Under the pieces are notes generated by a model that did no database searches, was not told the DNA's origin, and worked only from the letters and a program-made list of their open reading frames with translations. 64,000 nucleotides of DNA, taken from the NCBI GenBank assembly GCA_943787265.1, contig CALSLT010000021.1, positions 1 to 64,000 of the forward strand. Reading direction: 5' to 3'. Below, piece after piece: positions 17,965 through 28,249 of this stretch. Every line of letters begins with the position of its first letter. Within the stretch, counting starts at the first letter, position 1. The stretch is from an uncultured Planctomycetaceae bacterium (GTDB lineage: Bacteria > Planctomycetota > Planctomycetia > Planctomycetales > Planctomycetaceae). Position numbers and translations under genes: made by a program.

Positions 17965-19227
17965 TCATGCAGGAACAGGCGGCGTAACGTCGCCCATCGC
18001 TTCGAAGCATTCCGTGAAGTCGGGCTTGAAAACGTCGCCGATCAGGATGTCGGTCACGTTCGACCGGAACTCGGGGTGCATTTTGAGAAAGCGTCCGAAG
18101 CTGAAGTTGGGATTGTAGAACGCGTAGACAAGCTTTCGGAAAACGTCGACGCCGCGGCTGTGTTCGTCGAGCCAGCTTCCTAGGCATTCTGCAGAGAAGT
18201 CATTCTTCTGAAATGCTTCGTGAATCGCATCGGCGGCAAATTCACCCGACTTCAAAGCCAGAAAAACACCGCTTGAATAAACCGGATCGATGAATCCGTA
18301 GGCGTCTCCAACGAGCGTCCACCCAGGGCCGGCCCCCTGTCGAGCGTAGTAGGTGTAATCTTTGGTGGTCATGTAGTCTCGAACTTGCGTCGCGTCTGCG
18401 AGGCGGTCGACCATTGCCGGGCAGCGTTCGAGTTCACGATTGAAGGCTTCTTCAGCGGTCGCACCTCCCGCAAACAACACATCCATGTCAGCTGTGCAGC
18501 CGATGCTGGCTATGTTGCCAGGCAGTGGAATGAACCAGAACCACGATTGTTTTCCAGCCGTCTGCATGATCAGCGTGGCACCCTCATCCTTGCCAGGATC
18601 GCGATGAGCGTTTTCGAAGTAGCTCCACACTGTTCCTTTTTTCAGAGCCGGATCTGTTTCTTTCAGGCCAAGCCTTGATGCCAGGAAAGCCGACTGCCCT
18701 GTCGCGTCAACGAGGACTTTGCAGGCAATGTCTTTTTCGATTCGTTCACCATTTGGGCCGGCGACTTTAACGCGGACTCCCGTCGCTTGATCTCCGTCGA
18801 AATGAGCGTCGATGACCTGAGCTTTCGCGTGGACGGTCGCGCCGAGTTCAGTCGCCCGGTCAAGCAGCATTTGATCGAACGAGTCTCGCCAGACCTGCCA
18901 GGTTTGGGAGCTCTCGCAGTCTTTGTACTGGTCGAAGTAAAACGGCGCCGATGGTTTCAGGCCTTCGCTGAAGAACTGGACGCTGTATTTTCTCGGGTAG
19001 GCGCTTTCGTGGAGTCGCTCGACAAGTCCGAGCCGTTTGAGCGTCCAGAATGTTTCCGGAATCAAAGACTCACCAACGTGAAATCTCGGCAATTCGGAAC
19101 GTTCCAGGATCAATGTGCTGTGACCGTGTTCGGCTGTCAGAGCGCCGGTCGATGCGCCGGCCGGTCCGCCTCCAATGACGACGACATCGTAAGCTTCATC
19201 AAGAACTGGCTGAGCGGATTCAGTCAT
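17965..19227 (-). CDS. Flavin-dependent halogenase-like oxidoreductase
   Basis: The start is the ATG at 19227 (MTESAQPVLDEAYDVVVIGGG), chosen because the FAD motif follows directly. The 420-residue protein has GGGPAGAS near residue 18, PRFHVGESL near residue 45 (the GES motif of halogenases), and GDAYGFIDPVYSSGV binding the FAD pyrophosphate. It carries WFWFIP, an exact W-x-W-x-I-P signature of flavin halogenases that blocks monooxygenation. Some non-halogenating relatives also carry similar segments, so activity is not certain. It follows the chorismate-lyase-like gene by 28 bases and the radical SAM gene is further upstream, suggesting an aromatic substrate. Confidence 0.85.
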   Translation of the reverse strand: MTESAQPVLDEAYDVVVIGGGPAGASTGALTAEHGHSTLILERSELPRFHVGESLIPETFWTLKRLGLVERLHESAYPRKYSVQFFSEGLKPSAPFYFDQYKDCESSQTWQVWRDSFDQMLLDRATELGATVHAKAQVIDAHFDGDQATGVRVKVAGPNGERIEKDIACKVLVDATGQSAFLASRLGLKETDPALKKGTVWSYFENAHRDPGKDEGATLIMQTAGKQSWFWFIPLPGNIASIGCTADMDVLFAGGATAEEAFNRELERCPAMVDRLADATQVRDYMTTKDYTYYARQGAGPGWTLVGDAYGFIDPVYSSGVFLALKSGEFAADAIHEAFQKNDFSAECLGSWLDEHSRGVDVFRKLVYAFYNPNFSFGRFLKMHPEFRSNVTDILIGDVFKPDFTECFEAMGDVTPPVPA

Positions 19228-19255
19228 CAAACAAGTTTCTGCAGAGAACGCGTTT

Positions 19256-19789
19256 CTAAAGAGGCGCCGAGACTTCCAGCAAATCAACCGCCGGGCGGTG
19301 ATTGCAAAAGATCGTGGCGAGACGACCGTACGTGGTCGCTCCTTCTTCCATTTGTAGATGGCTCGCCAGACCGGGACCAGCCGTCAGTTTGACGATTGCT
19401 CCGAGGTCGATGTGTCGCAACACGTTGTGGTTGATCAAAACTCTACCCAACGGAATATCGCCGCTCAGAATCTGTTCTTTGACTTCCAGCGTCACATACT
19501 GAAAGTTGAAACGAACGATCCCAAACTGGACGACATCCTCGGTTCCACTTTTCAGAAGAAGGATCTTTCGACAGTACATGTCTTCGTCGAACTTCTGGTC
19601 GAGTACGCGGACATCGACGCTTGTGCCGTGGTAAGACTCCATCGTCACTGTCATGTGATGCTCGTGGACGAGCATCTGCTTGTACGGCTCCGGCGTCTGC
19701 GAAGACGGGATATGCTCGGCCCGAGAAACCAGTGGCTGGGTTTCGGGAAAGAGGTCGAACAGTGCTTCGAGTTCGGTGAGTGGGTTCAC
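19256..19789 (-). CDS. Chorismate-lyase-like (UbiC fold) protein
   Basis: The 177-residue protein from a GTG at 19789 resembles the chorismate pyruvate-lyase-like superfamily. An Arg precedes a hydrophobic strand (CRKILLLKSG), the central VQFGIVRFNFQ is present, then IPLGRVLINHNVLRHI matches the PLG...L....VxR motif, and LLEVSAP closes the protein where the catalytic Glu is expected. Family enzymes turn chorismate into 4-hydroxybenzoate (or 3-hydroxybenzoate) plus pyruvate. Identity is low and the assignment rests on pattern. It lies between the HemN-like and halogenase-like genes with small gaps, so a chorismate-derived aromatic product is a reasonable inference. Confidence 0.65.
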   Translation of the reverse strand: MNPLTELEALFDLFPETQPLVSRAEHIPSSQTPEPYKQMLVHEHHMTVTMESYHGTSVDVRVLDQKFDEDMYCRKILLLKSGTEDVVQFGIVRFNFQYVTLEVKEQILSGDIPLGRVLINHNVLRHIDLGAIVKLTAGPGLASHLQMEEGATTYGRLATIFCNHRPAVDLLEVSAPL

Positions 19790-19842
19790 GGTTGGATGAG
19801 CCGTCAGTGAGGAAGGATCAGCGAGGGATGTTGAAGAGGTTG

Positions 19843-21153
<1,311 letters not shown>

Positions 21154-21306
21154 GCGGCTTCTCTTCTGCAGTTTCGAGAGGTCTAGTGGAGCGTCGGCTT
21201 GGCCGACTATCAGGCAGGACGAGGATTATCGCAGAGACGTTCCGTCAAAGCCACAACACGCGACTTCCGAGCTTCACATCCAGACTTGCCTTCTGCTCCG
21301 ATCAAT

Positions 21307-22224
21307 TTATTGGTCGCGGCGGTGATTCAGAAATCCGACTGTGGACTCAAGAATCCTGCCTCGCAGGAGTTGGTCAGAATCGTCGGCCGGCGTGTTAATT
21401 TCCGTGGACAGATCTTCGAGGTTCGCTGCGCAGAATTCACAGCCGGTTCGTTCGACGTGGAAAGTCACAAAGTCATCCCAGTCGTCGGACAACGTTCCGA
21501 GAACATACTTTCCCAGCGTTGTCCGTTTCGGGCAGCTCGGCCTTCCGTCACGCCACACCTCGGTGAGCAGTTCAGACGATCGGCCGGATTCTGTGTTGTC
21601 CTGACTTGGCGATTCAAGCTGCCTGGAAACTCGTTGGATAAAACGGTGCTTCAAGACGGCGACTGCTGTTTCTTCCAGCCCGAGTTCTTCGGCGATGGCT
21701 TGATTCTTCCGATGGGCGAAGAACAGAAGATCGAATGTTTTGAGGTCGCGGAATCGTCGTTCGGTTTTCAGCCTTTCGGTTGCCGCGGTCACTGCCTGCA
21801 GGAGTGCCGACTGATCCTGCACACGCTGTTCTTCATTGTGGACGTACCAACTCGCAGACTGATCAGTCGGTGGTTGACTGGTTGAACCTGGCGTTTCCGA
21901 ATCTGGTTGCGAGTCAGACAGGCACAGTTGAACGTGAGGATTACGACCAGCTCGACGGTGAGCATCTGCGATGCGACGGCGGAGTAACTGGAACAGCCAC
22001 GTTTCCAGACTGGCGTCTCCACGAAACGATTCCAGCGACTTCACAAGACTTAAAAACGTCTCCTGAACGGCGTCTTCGACGTCAGCATTCTGTTTGAGCC
22101 GTCGGCGGGCGAACGACAACAGTCTCCCGTGAAACTGCGAAACGAGTTCGTCCCAGGCAGCACTGCTGCCGTTCCGAACGCCGTTCAGTAGGTCGTCGTC
22201 AATCTGGTTCGATGATTCGTTCAA
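21307..22224 (-). CDS. ECF-type sigma-70 factor with C-terminal zinc-finger-like tail
   Basis: The 305-residue protein begins at a TTG (22224). Region 2 is clear (AWDELVSQFHGRLLSFARRRL, DVEDAVQETFLSLVKSLESF, LETWLFQLLRRRIADAHRR), followed by an extended linker and region 4 (IAEELGLEETAVAVLKHRFIQRV). The last ~100 residues are not sigma-like: CPKRTTLGKYVLGTLSDDW and FHVERTGCEFCAANL (His-x5-Cys-x2-Cys) resemble the zinc-binding anti-sigma motif. A built-in regulatory domain is therefore likely. It is first in a minus-strand run with the HemN-like gene 153 bases downstream and may control that cassette. Confidence 0.88.
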   Translation of the reverse strand: MNESSNQIDDDLLNGVRNGSSAAWDELVSQFHGRLLSFARRRLKQNADVEDAVQETFLSLVKSLESFRGDASLETWLFQLLRRRIADAHRRAGRNPHVQLCLSDSQPDSETPGSTSQPPTDQSASWYVHNEEQRVQDQSALLQAVTAATERLKTERRFRDLKTFDLLFFAHRKNQAIAEELGLEETAVAVLKHRFIQRVSRQLESPSQDNTESGRSSELLTEVWRDGRPSCPKRTTLGKYVLGTLSDDWDDFVTFHVERTGCEFCAANLEDLSTEINTPADDSDQLLRGRILESTVGFLNHRRDQ

Positions 22225-22249
22225 GGATTAACCGTGTCTTGAATGGAAA

Positions 22250-22278
22250 AGGCCCGGATTCACATCGAATCCGGGCCT
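22250..22278 (-). terminator. Terminator of the Tat Gfo/Idh gene
   Basis: A perfect 12-bp GC-rich stem (22250-22261 with 22267-22278, loop ACATC) is followed on the minus strand by TTTTCC. It lies 49 bases beyond the stop at 22327 and upstream of the sigma-factor gene. Confidence 0.9.
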
Positions 22279-22326
22279 GCATCATGATCGCCGAAATTGC
22301 TGACAGTTCAACTGGGAAGGCTCGAA

Positions 22327-23634
22327 CTAGGAAACTTCCCAACCTTTGCGGTATTCCTTGGTCAGGAATTTGTTGGCTTCAGGAGCGTTGGTCACCTTCA
22401 GGTTCGCACCATCCCACTCCAGCGCCTTGCCGCTGCGGTACGCGACGTTGCCCAGCAGAACGGACTCGGTCAACGCGCCTGAGTAATCAAAGTTGCAGGT
22501 CGTCGGCGAGCCGTCTTTGCAAGCCTTGATCCACTCGGCGTGATGGCCGATGGAATCTGGAATCGACGGCGTCGGTGGTTCGAACTTTGCGAACTTTTCT
22601 GCTGGGAAAAGTTTATAACTTCCATAGTTGGCAAACATTTTGCCTTCCGAACCGACGAACATGACTCCTGATCCTGGAACCCGCTGGCCGGCAACTTCTT
22701 TCGGAGTCAGGTTGCCGTCGTACCAGGTCAAATCGACTGCTGGCATCTTGTCGCGAGCCGGGAACTTGTACTTAACAGTCAGCCCCAACGGGCATGTTTC
22801 CGGATGAACTTCCGGGCCGTCTGCCTCGACGTTGGTTGGGTGGCGAAGTTTCAGAGCCCAGAACGGCAGGTCCATATAGTGGCAGCCCATGTCGCCGAGC
22901 GTGCCTTGACCGAATGCCCACCAACGCCGCCACTGGGCAGGATGGTAACGACCTTTTGCGAAGGGGCGTTCCGCAGCAGGGCCAAGCCACAGGTCCCAGT
23001 TGAGGTTCTTCGGCGGCTCGTCGGCTTTCTCGGGAAGGTCGCCACCACCCCAGCCTTTACCAACCCAAACGTGACATTCGGTGACGTCACCGATCGCTCC
23101 GGACTGGATGATTTCGGTGACTCGGCGATAGTTGTTCCCGGCGTGAATCTGCGTGCCAAGCTGTGTTGCTACGCCGGCCTTCTTCGCTTCTTCAGCGATG
23201 ATCCGAGCCTCTTCGACCGTGTGAGTCAGCGGTTTTTCGCAGTAGACATGAAGTCCTTTGCGGATCGCCCGAATCGACGCAGGGGCATGGCTATGATCGG
23301 CCGTGCCGATGACGACTGCGTCAACTTTGTCTGCTTCAGCGTCGATCATCTCTCGGTAATCCGAGTACGTTCGAGCGTCCTTGAAGCGAGCTTTCTGAGG
23401 AGCCATGTGGTTCGAATCGACGTCGCAGAGGGCAACGATGTTTTCTCCGGCAACGCCGTTGATGTCAGCCAAAGCTCGGTTGGCCGTTCCGACGCAGGCG
23501 ATGACGAGCTTCTCGTTGGCTGATCGAGATTCGGCCAGAGCGGCTCCGGTCCAGACTCCTGACGAAACGGCTGCAGCTCCGGCTGTTGTCGTTGTCAGAA
23601 AGTCGCGGCGTGTAAAGTTGGAAGGTTTCGTCAT
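22327..23634 (-). CDS. Tat-exported Gfo/Idh/MocA oxidoreductase
   Basis: The 435-residue protein begins with a twin-arginine signal (TRRDFLTTTTAGAAAVSSG), so it is exported folded, probably with bound NAD(P). The Rossmann part has VIACVGTANRALADI; the catalytic GLHVYCEKPLTHTVEEAR lies near residue 135; and the second domain has GTLGDMGCHYMDLPFWAL. Exported members are very numerous in planctomycetes and are thought to act on sugars or polyols from complex polysaccharides, but substrates are unproven. It is monocistronic with its own terminator. Confidence 0.92.
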   Translation of the reverse strand: MTKPSNFTRRDFLTTTTAGAAAVSSGVWTGAALAESRSANEKLVIACVGTANRALADINGVAGENIVALCDVDSNHMAPQKARFKDARTYSDYREMIDAEADKVDAVVIGTADHSHAPASIRAIRKGLHVYCEKPLTHTVEEARIIAEEAKKAGVATQLGTQIHAGNNYRRVTEIIQSGAIGDVTECHVWVGKGWGGGDLPEKADEPPKNLNWDLWLGPAAERPFAKGRYHPAQWRRWWAFGQGTLGDMGCHYMDLPFWALKLRHPTNVEADGPEVHPETCPLGLTVKYKFPARDKMPAVDLTWYDGNLTPKEVAGQRVPGSGVMFVGSEGKMFANYGSYKLFPAEKFAKFEPPTPSIPDSIGHHAEWIKACKDGSPTTCNFDYSGALTESVLLGNVAYRSGKALEWDGANLKVTNAPEANKFLTKEYRKGWEVS

Positions 23635-23867
23635 GGTCGTAATTCCTTGCGGGAAGGGGATGGGCGATCAAAAGCCGCAGGCGGGAAAGGCCCCTGTCGA
23701 GTGTCGTGGAATCAGCAGATGAGGCTGAACGACGAATCAGCGCCAGCGAATACGTTCGACTATAAACGACTCGGCAAAGCACTCTCAACCGATGGGGTAA
23801 TACAGTGAGTAAACCAGCGTTGCGAACCCTGATTCCGCCGACTTTGAGATCAGCGGGCCGTCCGTGC

Positions 23868-24857
23868 TTAACGCTGGCCGGGGAGTTCTAATCTACGAAT
23901 CTGTCCACCCGTTCCTGCCACCACGACGCTGCCATCGTCAGGGTGAACGGCGACTGCGTAGGCCCATCCGTCAATCGCGGGATAGCTGCCGGTGACTGTC
24001 ACATTGCTGGCATCAATGGTTCGAAGTCGACCATCAACACAGCCCGCGACGAGCGTGTCTTCGTCCAGCCAGGCGATGCTCAGCGGCTCAGCTTCGAGAC
24101 GGATATACCGAACCATTCGTCCGATCGTCGGCTGCCAGAAACGAATTGTTCGGTCACCCGCGGCTGAAGCCACCATCGGCAAGCCTTCGCTGGTCGGTCG
24201 CAGAGCAAGGTCGTGAACCGCCCCGGTGTGCTGATTCAGGCTGCGGAGCAACTGGCCTGATTCGATGTTCCATACGCGGAGTGACTGATCAGCTCCGGCG
24301 CTCACAAAAGTCTGCTCGTCGTCCAGGACGCAAACTGCGGAGACGCTCCGTGAGTGACCATCGAATGTCTGACTATTCACTTTTCCTGTGGGTTGAGGGG
24401 GATTCCGTGGCGTGCTGCTGCCGTTTCGGGACGGGACAAGATCAAAGGCTGACTGTCTGATTTTTCGGTCGATTCCTGCGGACAGCAGACTTGCCGAAGA
24501 TTGCCAGGCAATCGATTGAACGGAATCCAAGTGCTCGACGCGCAACGAAATACGCTCGCAGGTCGGCCATGAGAAAACTTCGACACTGCCGTCTTCAGAA
24601 GGCGTGCCGCCTCCCACGGCAAGATGCTTTGCATCTGGCGAGAATGCGAGACAGTGCAGATTCGCTGCTTCGCACTCAATCGTTCTTCGTCGCTGCAGAT
24701 TCGGCCAACTATAGATTTGCAAACCAGATTGGCTTGCCGCGATGACGGATTCCCCGTTCGGGGAAAACACGACGGCTGTGATCGGTGGCTCAGCCGCCGA
24801 CGCAAACGACGCGACAGTCACCAGTAAGAGAAAAAGTCTCAGAACTTTGCAATTCAT
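23868..24857 (-). CDS. Secreted WD40 beta-propeller protein
   Basis: The start is placed at the ATG at 24857, which begins a signal peptide (MNCKVLRLFLLLVTVASFASA). About 330 residues follow as WD40-like repeats: ITAVVFSPNGESVIAAS, LHCLAFSPDAKHLAVGG, SVSAVCVLDDEQTFVSAGADQS, HDLALRPTSEGLPMVASAAG and AVAVHPDDGSVVVAGTGG, roughly seven blades. These proteins act as binding scaffolds, here outside the cytoplasm. The redoxin/ankyrin gene upstream on the same strand ends only 68 bases before this start, so the two are probably co-transcribed. Confidence 0.88.
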   Translation of the reverse strand: MNCKVLRLFLLLVTVASFASAAEPPITAVVFSPNGESVIAASQSGLQIYSWPNLQRRRTIECEAANLHCLAFSPDAKHLAVGGGTPSEDGSVEVFSWPTCERISLRVEHLDSVQSIAWQSSASLLSAGIDRKIRQSAFDLVPSRNGSSTPRNPPQPTGKVNSQTFDGHSRSVSAVCVLDDEQTFVSAGADQSLRVWNIESGQLLRSLNQHTGAVHDLALRPTSEGLPMVASAAGDRTIRFWQPTIGRMVRYIRLEAEPLSIAWLDEDTLVAGCVDGRLRTIDASNVTVTGSYPAIDGWAYAVAVHPDDGSVVVAGTGGQIRRLELPGQR

Positions 24858-24925
24858 CGCCAGAATGTAACGACGGCAATGGCCCGAAAACATTGTTCAG
24901 GAATAGCGATTGCGATTCGTTACTC

Positions 24926-27211
24926 TCAGTCGGTCAATTCACTTGCGAGTTTTGCTCCGTGCTTCTTCAGAATCTCGACGATTATTGGACGGGACGCTTT
25001 GATTCGTGCCATATCGAGTTCCAGTTGCAGGTTGCTGCCGACGATCTTGTAGAACCCTTCGACGGCCGGTCCCCACGGGCGTGAGACCGCGTTCAACGCC
25101 GTGTTTCCGACCCTGTTCTTTGCATTGATCGAGACTTCGTTTTCGATCAGAGCTTCCACGATTCCGGCGTGGCCGAAAAACGCCGCGACCGTTAGCGGTG
25201 CCGAGCCAGAGCCGTCGTTCGAGACGAGGGTCATGTCGGCTCCCTGCTTGATCAACAGTTTTGCTGCTTCCGTTTTTCCGAAGACGCACGCGGCCAGCAG
25301 GGGCGTTCCTTGTCCTACCGGATTTCGGCTGTTGATGTCCGTTCCTGCCGCGAAGTGTTTCTTGAGAGCGGCGACGTCGTTGCTCATCGCTGCTGCCCAG
25401 ATGTCCTTTTCGACCTGCGGCGGCTTGGCGTCGACCACCGCGTACCAGCCAATCATCATTTCTTCCCAGCTCTGATCGCCCCACCGCACGGATTTCGTCG
25501 GATCGGGATTCGCTGGGTTGTGAATTGAGTTATCAAAGTGCGCAACGCATTCGAGTACCGTTCCGGCGGGAAGCGGCTTCGGTTGGTTGAGACGGTATCG
25601 ATGTTGCCAGTTGAAATCGTAGTTCGGGACACTGAGCAGAATCTCGCTACGACCGTCGGGGTACTTCGCCGTGTACTTGAAGTCGCGGCCTCGCAAATGC
25701 ATGTGCGGCATCAGCGAGATCAACTCAACGTCTTTTGGAAGCGTGGCCTCCGAGACGACTTGGTGCTTCTCCGCACCGGGTGGAATGCTGAAGCGAAAGT
25801 TAAACGCGCCGCCGCCTCGGCTTTGTCGTTCAGGCTTCTCCTTGCAAAGGTAGAGCCCGACTTCGGAGCGATCTTTTTCGACCTTACCCGTCGGGGTGTA
25901 GTGGAGTTGCCAGACAAGCTCAGCTCCGGCAGGAACTTTGAATCCAACACCCGGTGGCAGAAGCTTTGGCTCTTCGCCGGGAGCAAAACCGCCGACCGCA
26001 GGCAGGCCCTGCTTTCGTTTGCCGCCTTTCTCGCGAACGAAAACGATGATGTGGTGCACGGCGTCCCAGTTGCCCGGCCGAGCTTCCGATGCCTGTACCC
26101 AGACATCCTCTTTGAAGTTTGTCGGCGTCACGAAGTATTGATACTCGACCGTGCCCGTCGCCGGGACGGTGTACTCGGCAGGAATCTTGAAGATCATGTC
26201 CGGCTTGCCGAGTTGCCAGCCGTTCGCGTACTGCTTCGGTTTCGGAAGTTCTTTGGGATCTCCCAGAGGCATGCCGCCATCGATCCACGAAATCAGCGTG
26301 TCGACATCTTCGTCGCTCATCCGCAGATCGTTTTCGAAGTGGCCATAACGAGGGTCGGCACTCCAGGGCGGCATGCGACGTTCGAGGACCGTTTCACGAA
26401 TCATGCCGGCCCAGTTGGCAGCATCCTCGTACTTCAGCAACGAAAATGGAGCGGCCGTGCCGGGGTGATGACAATCGGCACAGTTCTTCTGCAGGATTCT
26501 TGAAACGTGTTTCGCAAAAGTAATCTCGCCTTTGCCAGCGAGACGATCCTTGCGAGTGATGATGCAGCCCGCTGGCTCGGTCTCCGAAACGGAAACCTCA
26601 TCGCCGGCGACCAGCTCTTTCACCGCTTCCTCGAGATCGTTGCGTCGAGCCTTCGCCCGTTTGTACGTGTATCCAAACCGGTCATCGATGCGGCCGACGT
26701 AGCGAATGTTTCGCCGCCGATCCAACACGAACGCTTCCGGAGTTCTTCGCGCTCCAAAAATGTCCGACACAACCTGTCGCTCATCGTCCAGCACCGGAAA
26801 GCCAACGCTAAAGTCCTTCACGTGTGTGGCGATTGCCTGTGCGTTGTCAGCAAGATTCGAATTGATCGCGACGACCTGCACGTCCCGGTCGGCGTACCGT
26901 TTCTGTAGATCGTTTAGCACAGGAACGTAAGCATTGCCGATCGGACACTGCGTCCCCAGGAAAACGACGACGACATGCTTCGCGTCATTGAAGTCGGAAA
27001 AAGCGGTCGCCTTTCCGTCTGCGTTTGGCAAAATGAAATCGGGGATGCGCCGCCCAAGAACGGTGTCCGGCGGCTTTGACTTCGCGACAGAATCTGAACC
27101 AGCTTCGGACTTAACAGCGGCATCGATTTCCGCTGGCGTAAAACTCAGCGCAGCGGCGAGTGCGACCAAAACCGCGACACGTTGTAAGTCCGACTTGCCA
27201 GGTACGTTCAT
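24926..27211 (-). CDS. Redoxin - cytochrome c - copper monooxygenase-like - ankyrin fusion
   Basis: The 761-residue protein has a signal peptide (LVALAAALSFTPAEIDA). Domains in order are: AhpC/TSA-type redoxin at about residues 50-200 (FLGTQCPIGNAYVP, with a single Cys in the active-site loop); a cytochrome c-like segment with one haem motif, CADCHH, near residue 245; a type II copper monooxygenase-like region with HHIIVFV and later MPHMHLRGRDFKY (about 385-600); and ankyrin repeats (GTPLLAACVFGKTEAAKLLIKQGAD and next) at about 620-730. The redoxin-cytochrome-PHM order is known from planctomycetes; the ankyrin tail is less usual. It probably acts in the periplasm on an oxidisable substrate, not identified. 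Confidence 0.88.
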   Translation of the reverse strand: MNVPGKSDLQRVAVLVALAAALSFTPAEIDAAVKSEAGSDSVAKSKPPDTVLGRRIPDFILPNADGKATAFSDFNDAKHVVVVFLGTQCPIGNAYVPVLNDLQKRYADRDVQVVAINSNLADNAQAIATHVKDFSVGFPVLDDERQVVSDIFGARRTPEAFVLDRRRNIRYVGRIDDRFGYTYKRAKARRNDLEEAVKELVAGDEVSVSETEPAGCIITRKDRLAGKGEITFAKHVSRILQKNCADCHHPGTAAPFSLLKYEDAANWAGMIRETVLERRMPPWSADPRYGHFENDLRMSDEDVDTLISWIDGGMPLGDPKELPKPKQYANGWQLGKPDMIFKIPAEYTVPATGTVEYQYFVTPTNFKEDVWVQASEARPGNWDAVHHIIVFVREKGGKRKQGLPAVGGFAPGEEPKLLPPGVGFKVPAGAELVWQLHYTPTGKVEKDRSEVGLYLCKEKPERQSRGGGAFNFRFSIPPGAEKHQVVSEATLPKDVELISLMPHMHLRGRDFKYTAKYPDGRSEILLSVPNYDFNWQHRYRLNQPKPLPAGTVLECVAHFDNSIHNPANPDPTKSVRWGDQSWEEMMIGWYAVVDAKPPQVEKDIWAAAMSNDVAALKKHFAAGTDINSRNPVGQGTPLLAACVFGKTEAAKLLIKQGADMTLVSNDGSGSAPLTVAAFFGHAGIVEALIENEVSINAKNRVGNTALNAVSRPWGPAVEGFYKIVGSNLQLELDMARIKASRPIIVEILKKHGAKLASELTD

Positions 27212-27381
27212 CCTGAATTCTCCGTGACATGATGACTCGTTTTGCTTCTTGCCTGATCGATGAGCAAGGGCGATCGAGTAAGAATACTGAATCCAGCGAT
27301 GCGAGGATTCATTGAAACTGTATCGAATTGTGTCTGCCTGGAGTAAGCCGTCTCGACAGCTTGCAGCTTCGTTGACTGGTC

Positions 27382-27765
27382 TCAGAAACGAGGCTGCACG
27401 AAGGCATCGGCCCCATACTGCACATAATGCATCGCGTAAAAGGCTGCCTGATTCACAATCAGGATTCCAATGACATGGGCAACTGACAGCGAGAAGCCTC
27501 GACGAAATCCGCGAGTGCGCATGAGGTAAATCGGGGCCGCAAACAACCAGAAAAAGACGTGCAACTCTTGAACGATCCTGACCTGCGAGCGTCCATTGGC
27601 TCTTGCATCAAGCACCACCCACAACGAAACCGCCGAAGCCTGAATTGCGGAAACCAAGAGATGCACCATTTTGTGCTCGCCACCCACCTGAACTGCTCCC
27701 CAGAGAGCAGTCACAAGATAAAGCTGCACAACCAGCAGCCAGCGATAGTTTCGTGGTTGAGTCAT
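27382..27765 (-). CDS. Small four-helix membrane protein coupled to an antitoxin-like gene
   Basis: The 127-residue protein contains four hydrophobic helices: LLVVQLYLVTALWGAVQV, LLVSAIQASAVSLWVVL, LHVFFWLFAAPIYLM and SVAHVIGILIVNQAAFYAM. No family is recognised. Its ATG overlaps the stop of the upstream antitoxin-like gene (ATGA), so translation is coupled. In most genomes that upstream family is followed by a RelE/ParE-type toxin, which is absent here. Confidence 0.75.
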   Translation of the reverse strand: MTQPRNYRWLLVVQLYLVTALWGAVQVGGEHKMVHLLVSAIQASAVSLWVVLDARANGRSQVRIVQELHVFFWLFAAPIYLMRTRGFRRGFSLSVAHVIGILIVNQAAFYAMHYVQYGADAFVQPRF

Positions 27766-27959
27766 AGTGGCTTCGTGTGGCCAGCACGATGTTCGGCCAC
27801 GGCAGCATCCGCGAGGTCATCAAGGCTTCCGTTCTGGGCGTCGGCCTCGATCTGGTCATCAAAGCGGGCAGCGTCAAACTCGCGGAACCACTCACGAAAT
27901 CGGGCCAGCTCATCCGGCGGCAGGTGCGAAACAGATTCTTCGAGTTCCTGAAGAGTCAT
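27762..27959 (-). CDS. Antitoxin-like small acidic protein
   Basis: The 65-residue protein (MTLQELEESVSHLPPDELAR at the start, then REWFREFDAARFDDQIEAD and DLADAAVAEHRAG) closely follows the pattern of a widespread antitoxin-like family usually paired with RelE toxins: a helical N-terminus, an acidic middle and a His/Arg-Ala-Gly end. The expected partner is missing; a four-helix membrane protein overlaps its stop instead. It may be an orphan antitoxin, or part of a different two-gene unit. Confidence 0.75.
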   Translation of the reverse strand: MTLQELEESVSHLPPDELARFREWFREFDAARFDDQIEADAQNGSLDDLADAAVAEHRAGHTKPL

Positions 27960-28249
27960 CCGTATGCCTCACGAACTTTGGTTTTATGGGAGAATCGATT
28001 GTTGCCAACTAACGACGACAGTCGAAAGCTGCCTGAATTGTACATCCAGAACCCACATGGGAAAACGAGAAAGGCTACCTTGACCGTGTGGCCGAAGCAT
28101 GATGGCGGTGACAACGTGCTTCATCGTCCGCAGGGCATCCAGACTGCCGTCTGATTGGCTGCTGGATGTGAGGCATCTTTTGCCGCCAGTCCCCAACTGT
28201 GAGTGGCCTGGTCACGCCGCGCAGCAATGGCTTCGATTGACTGCGGGAA

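Noticed and set aside
25538..26503. 321-codon open frame on the plus strand
   Set aside because: It is the antisense shadow of the redoxin/monooxygenase fusion gene, a usual effect of its codon bias.
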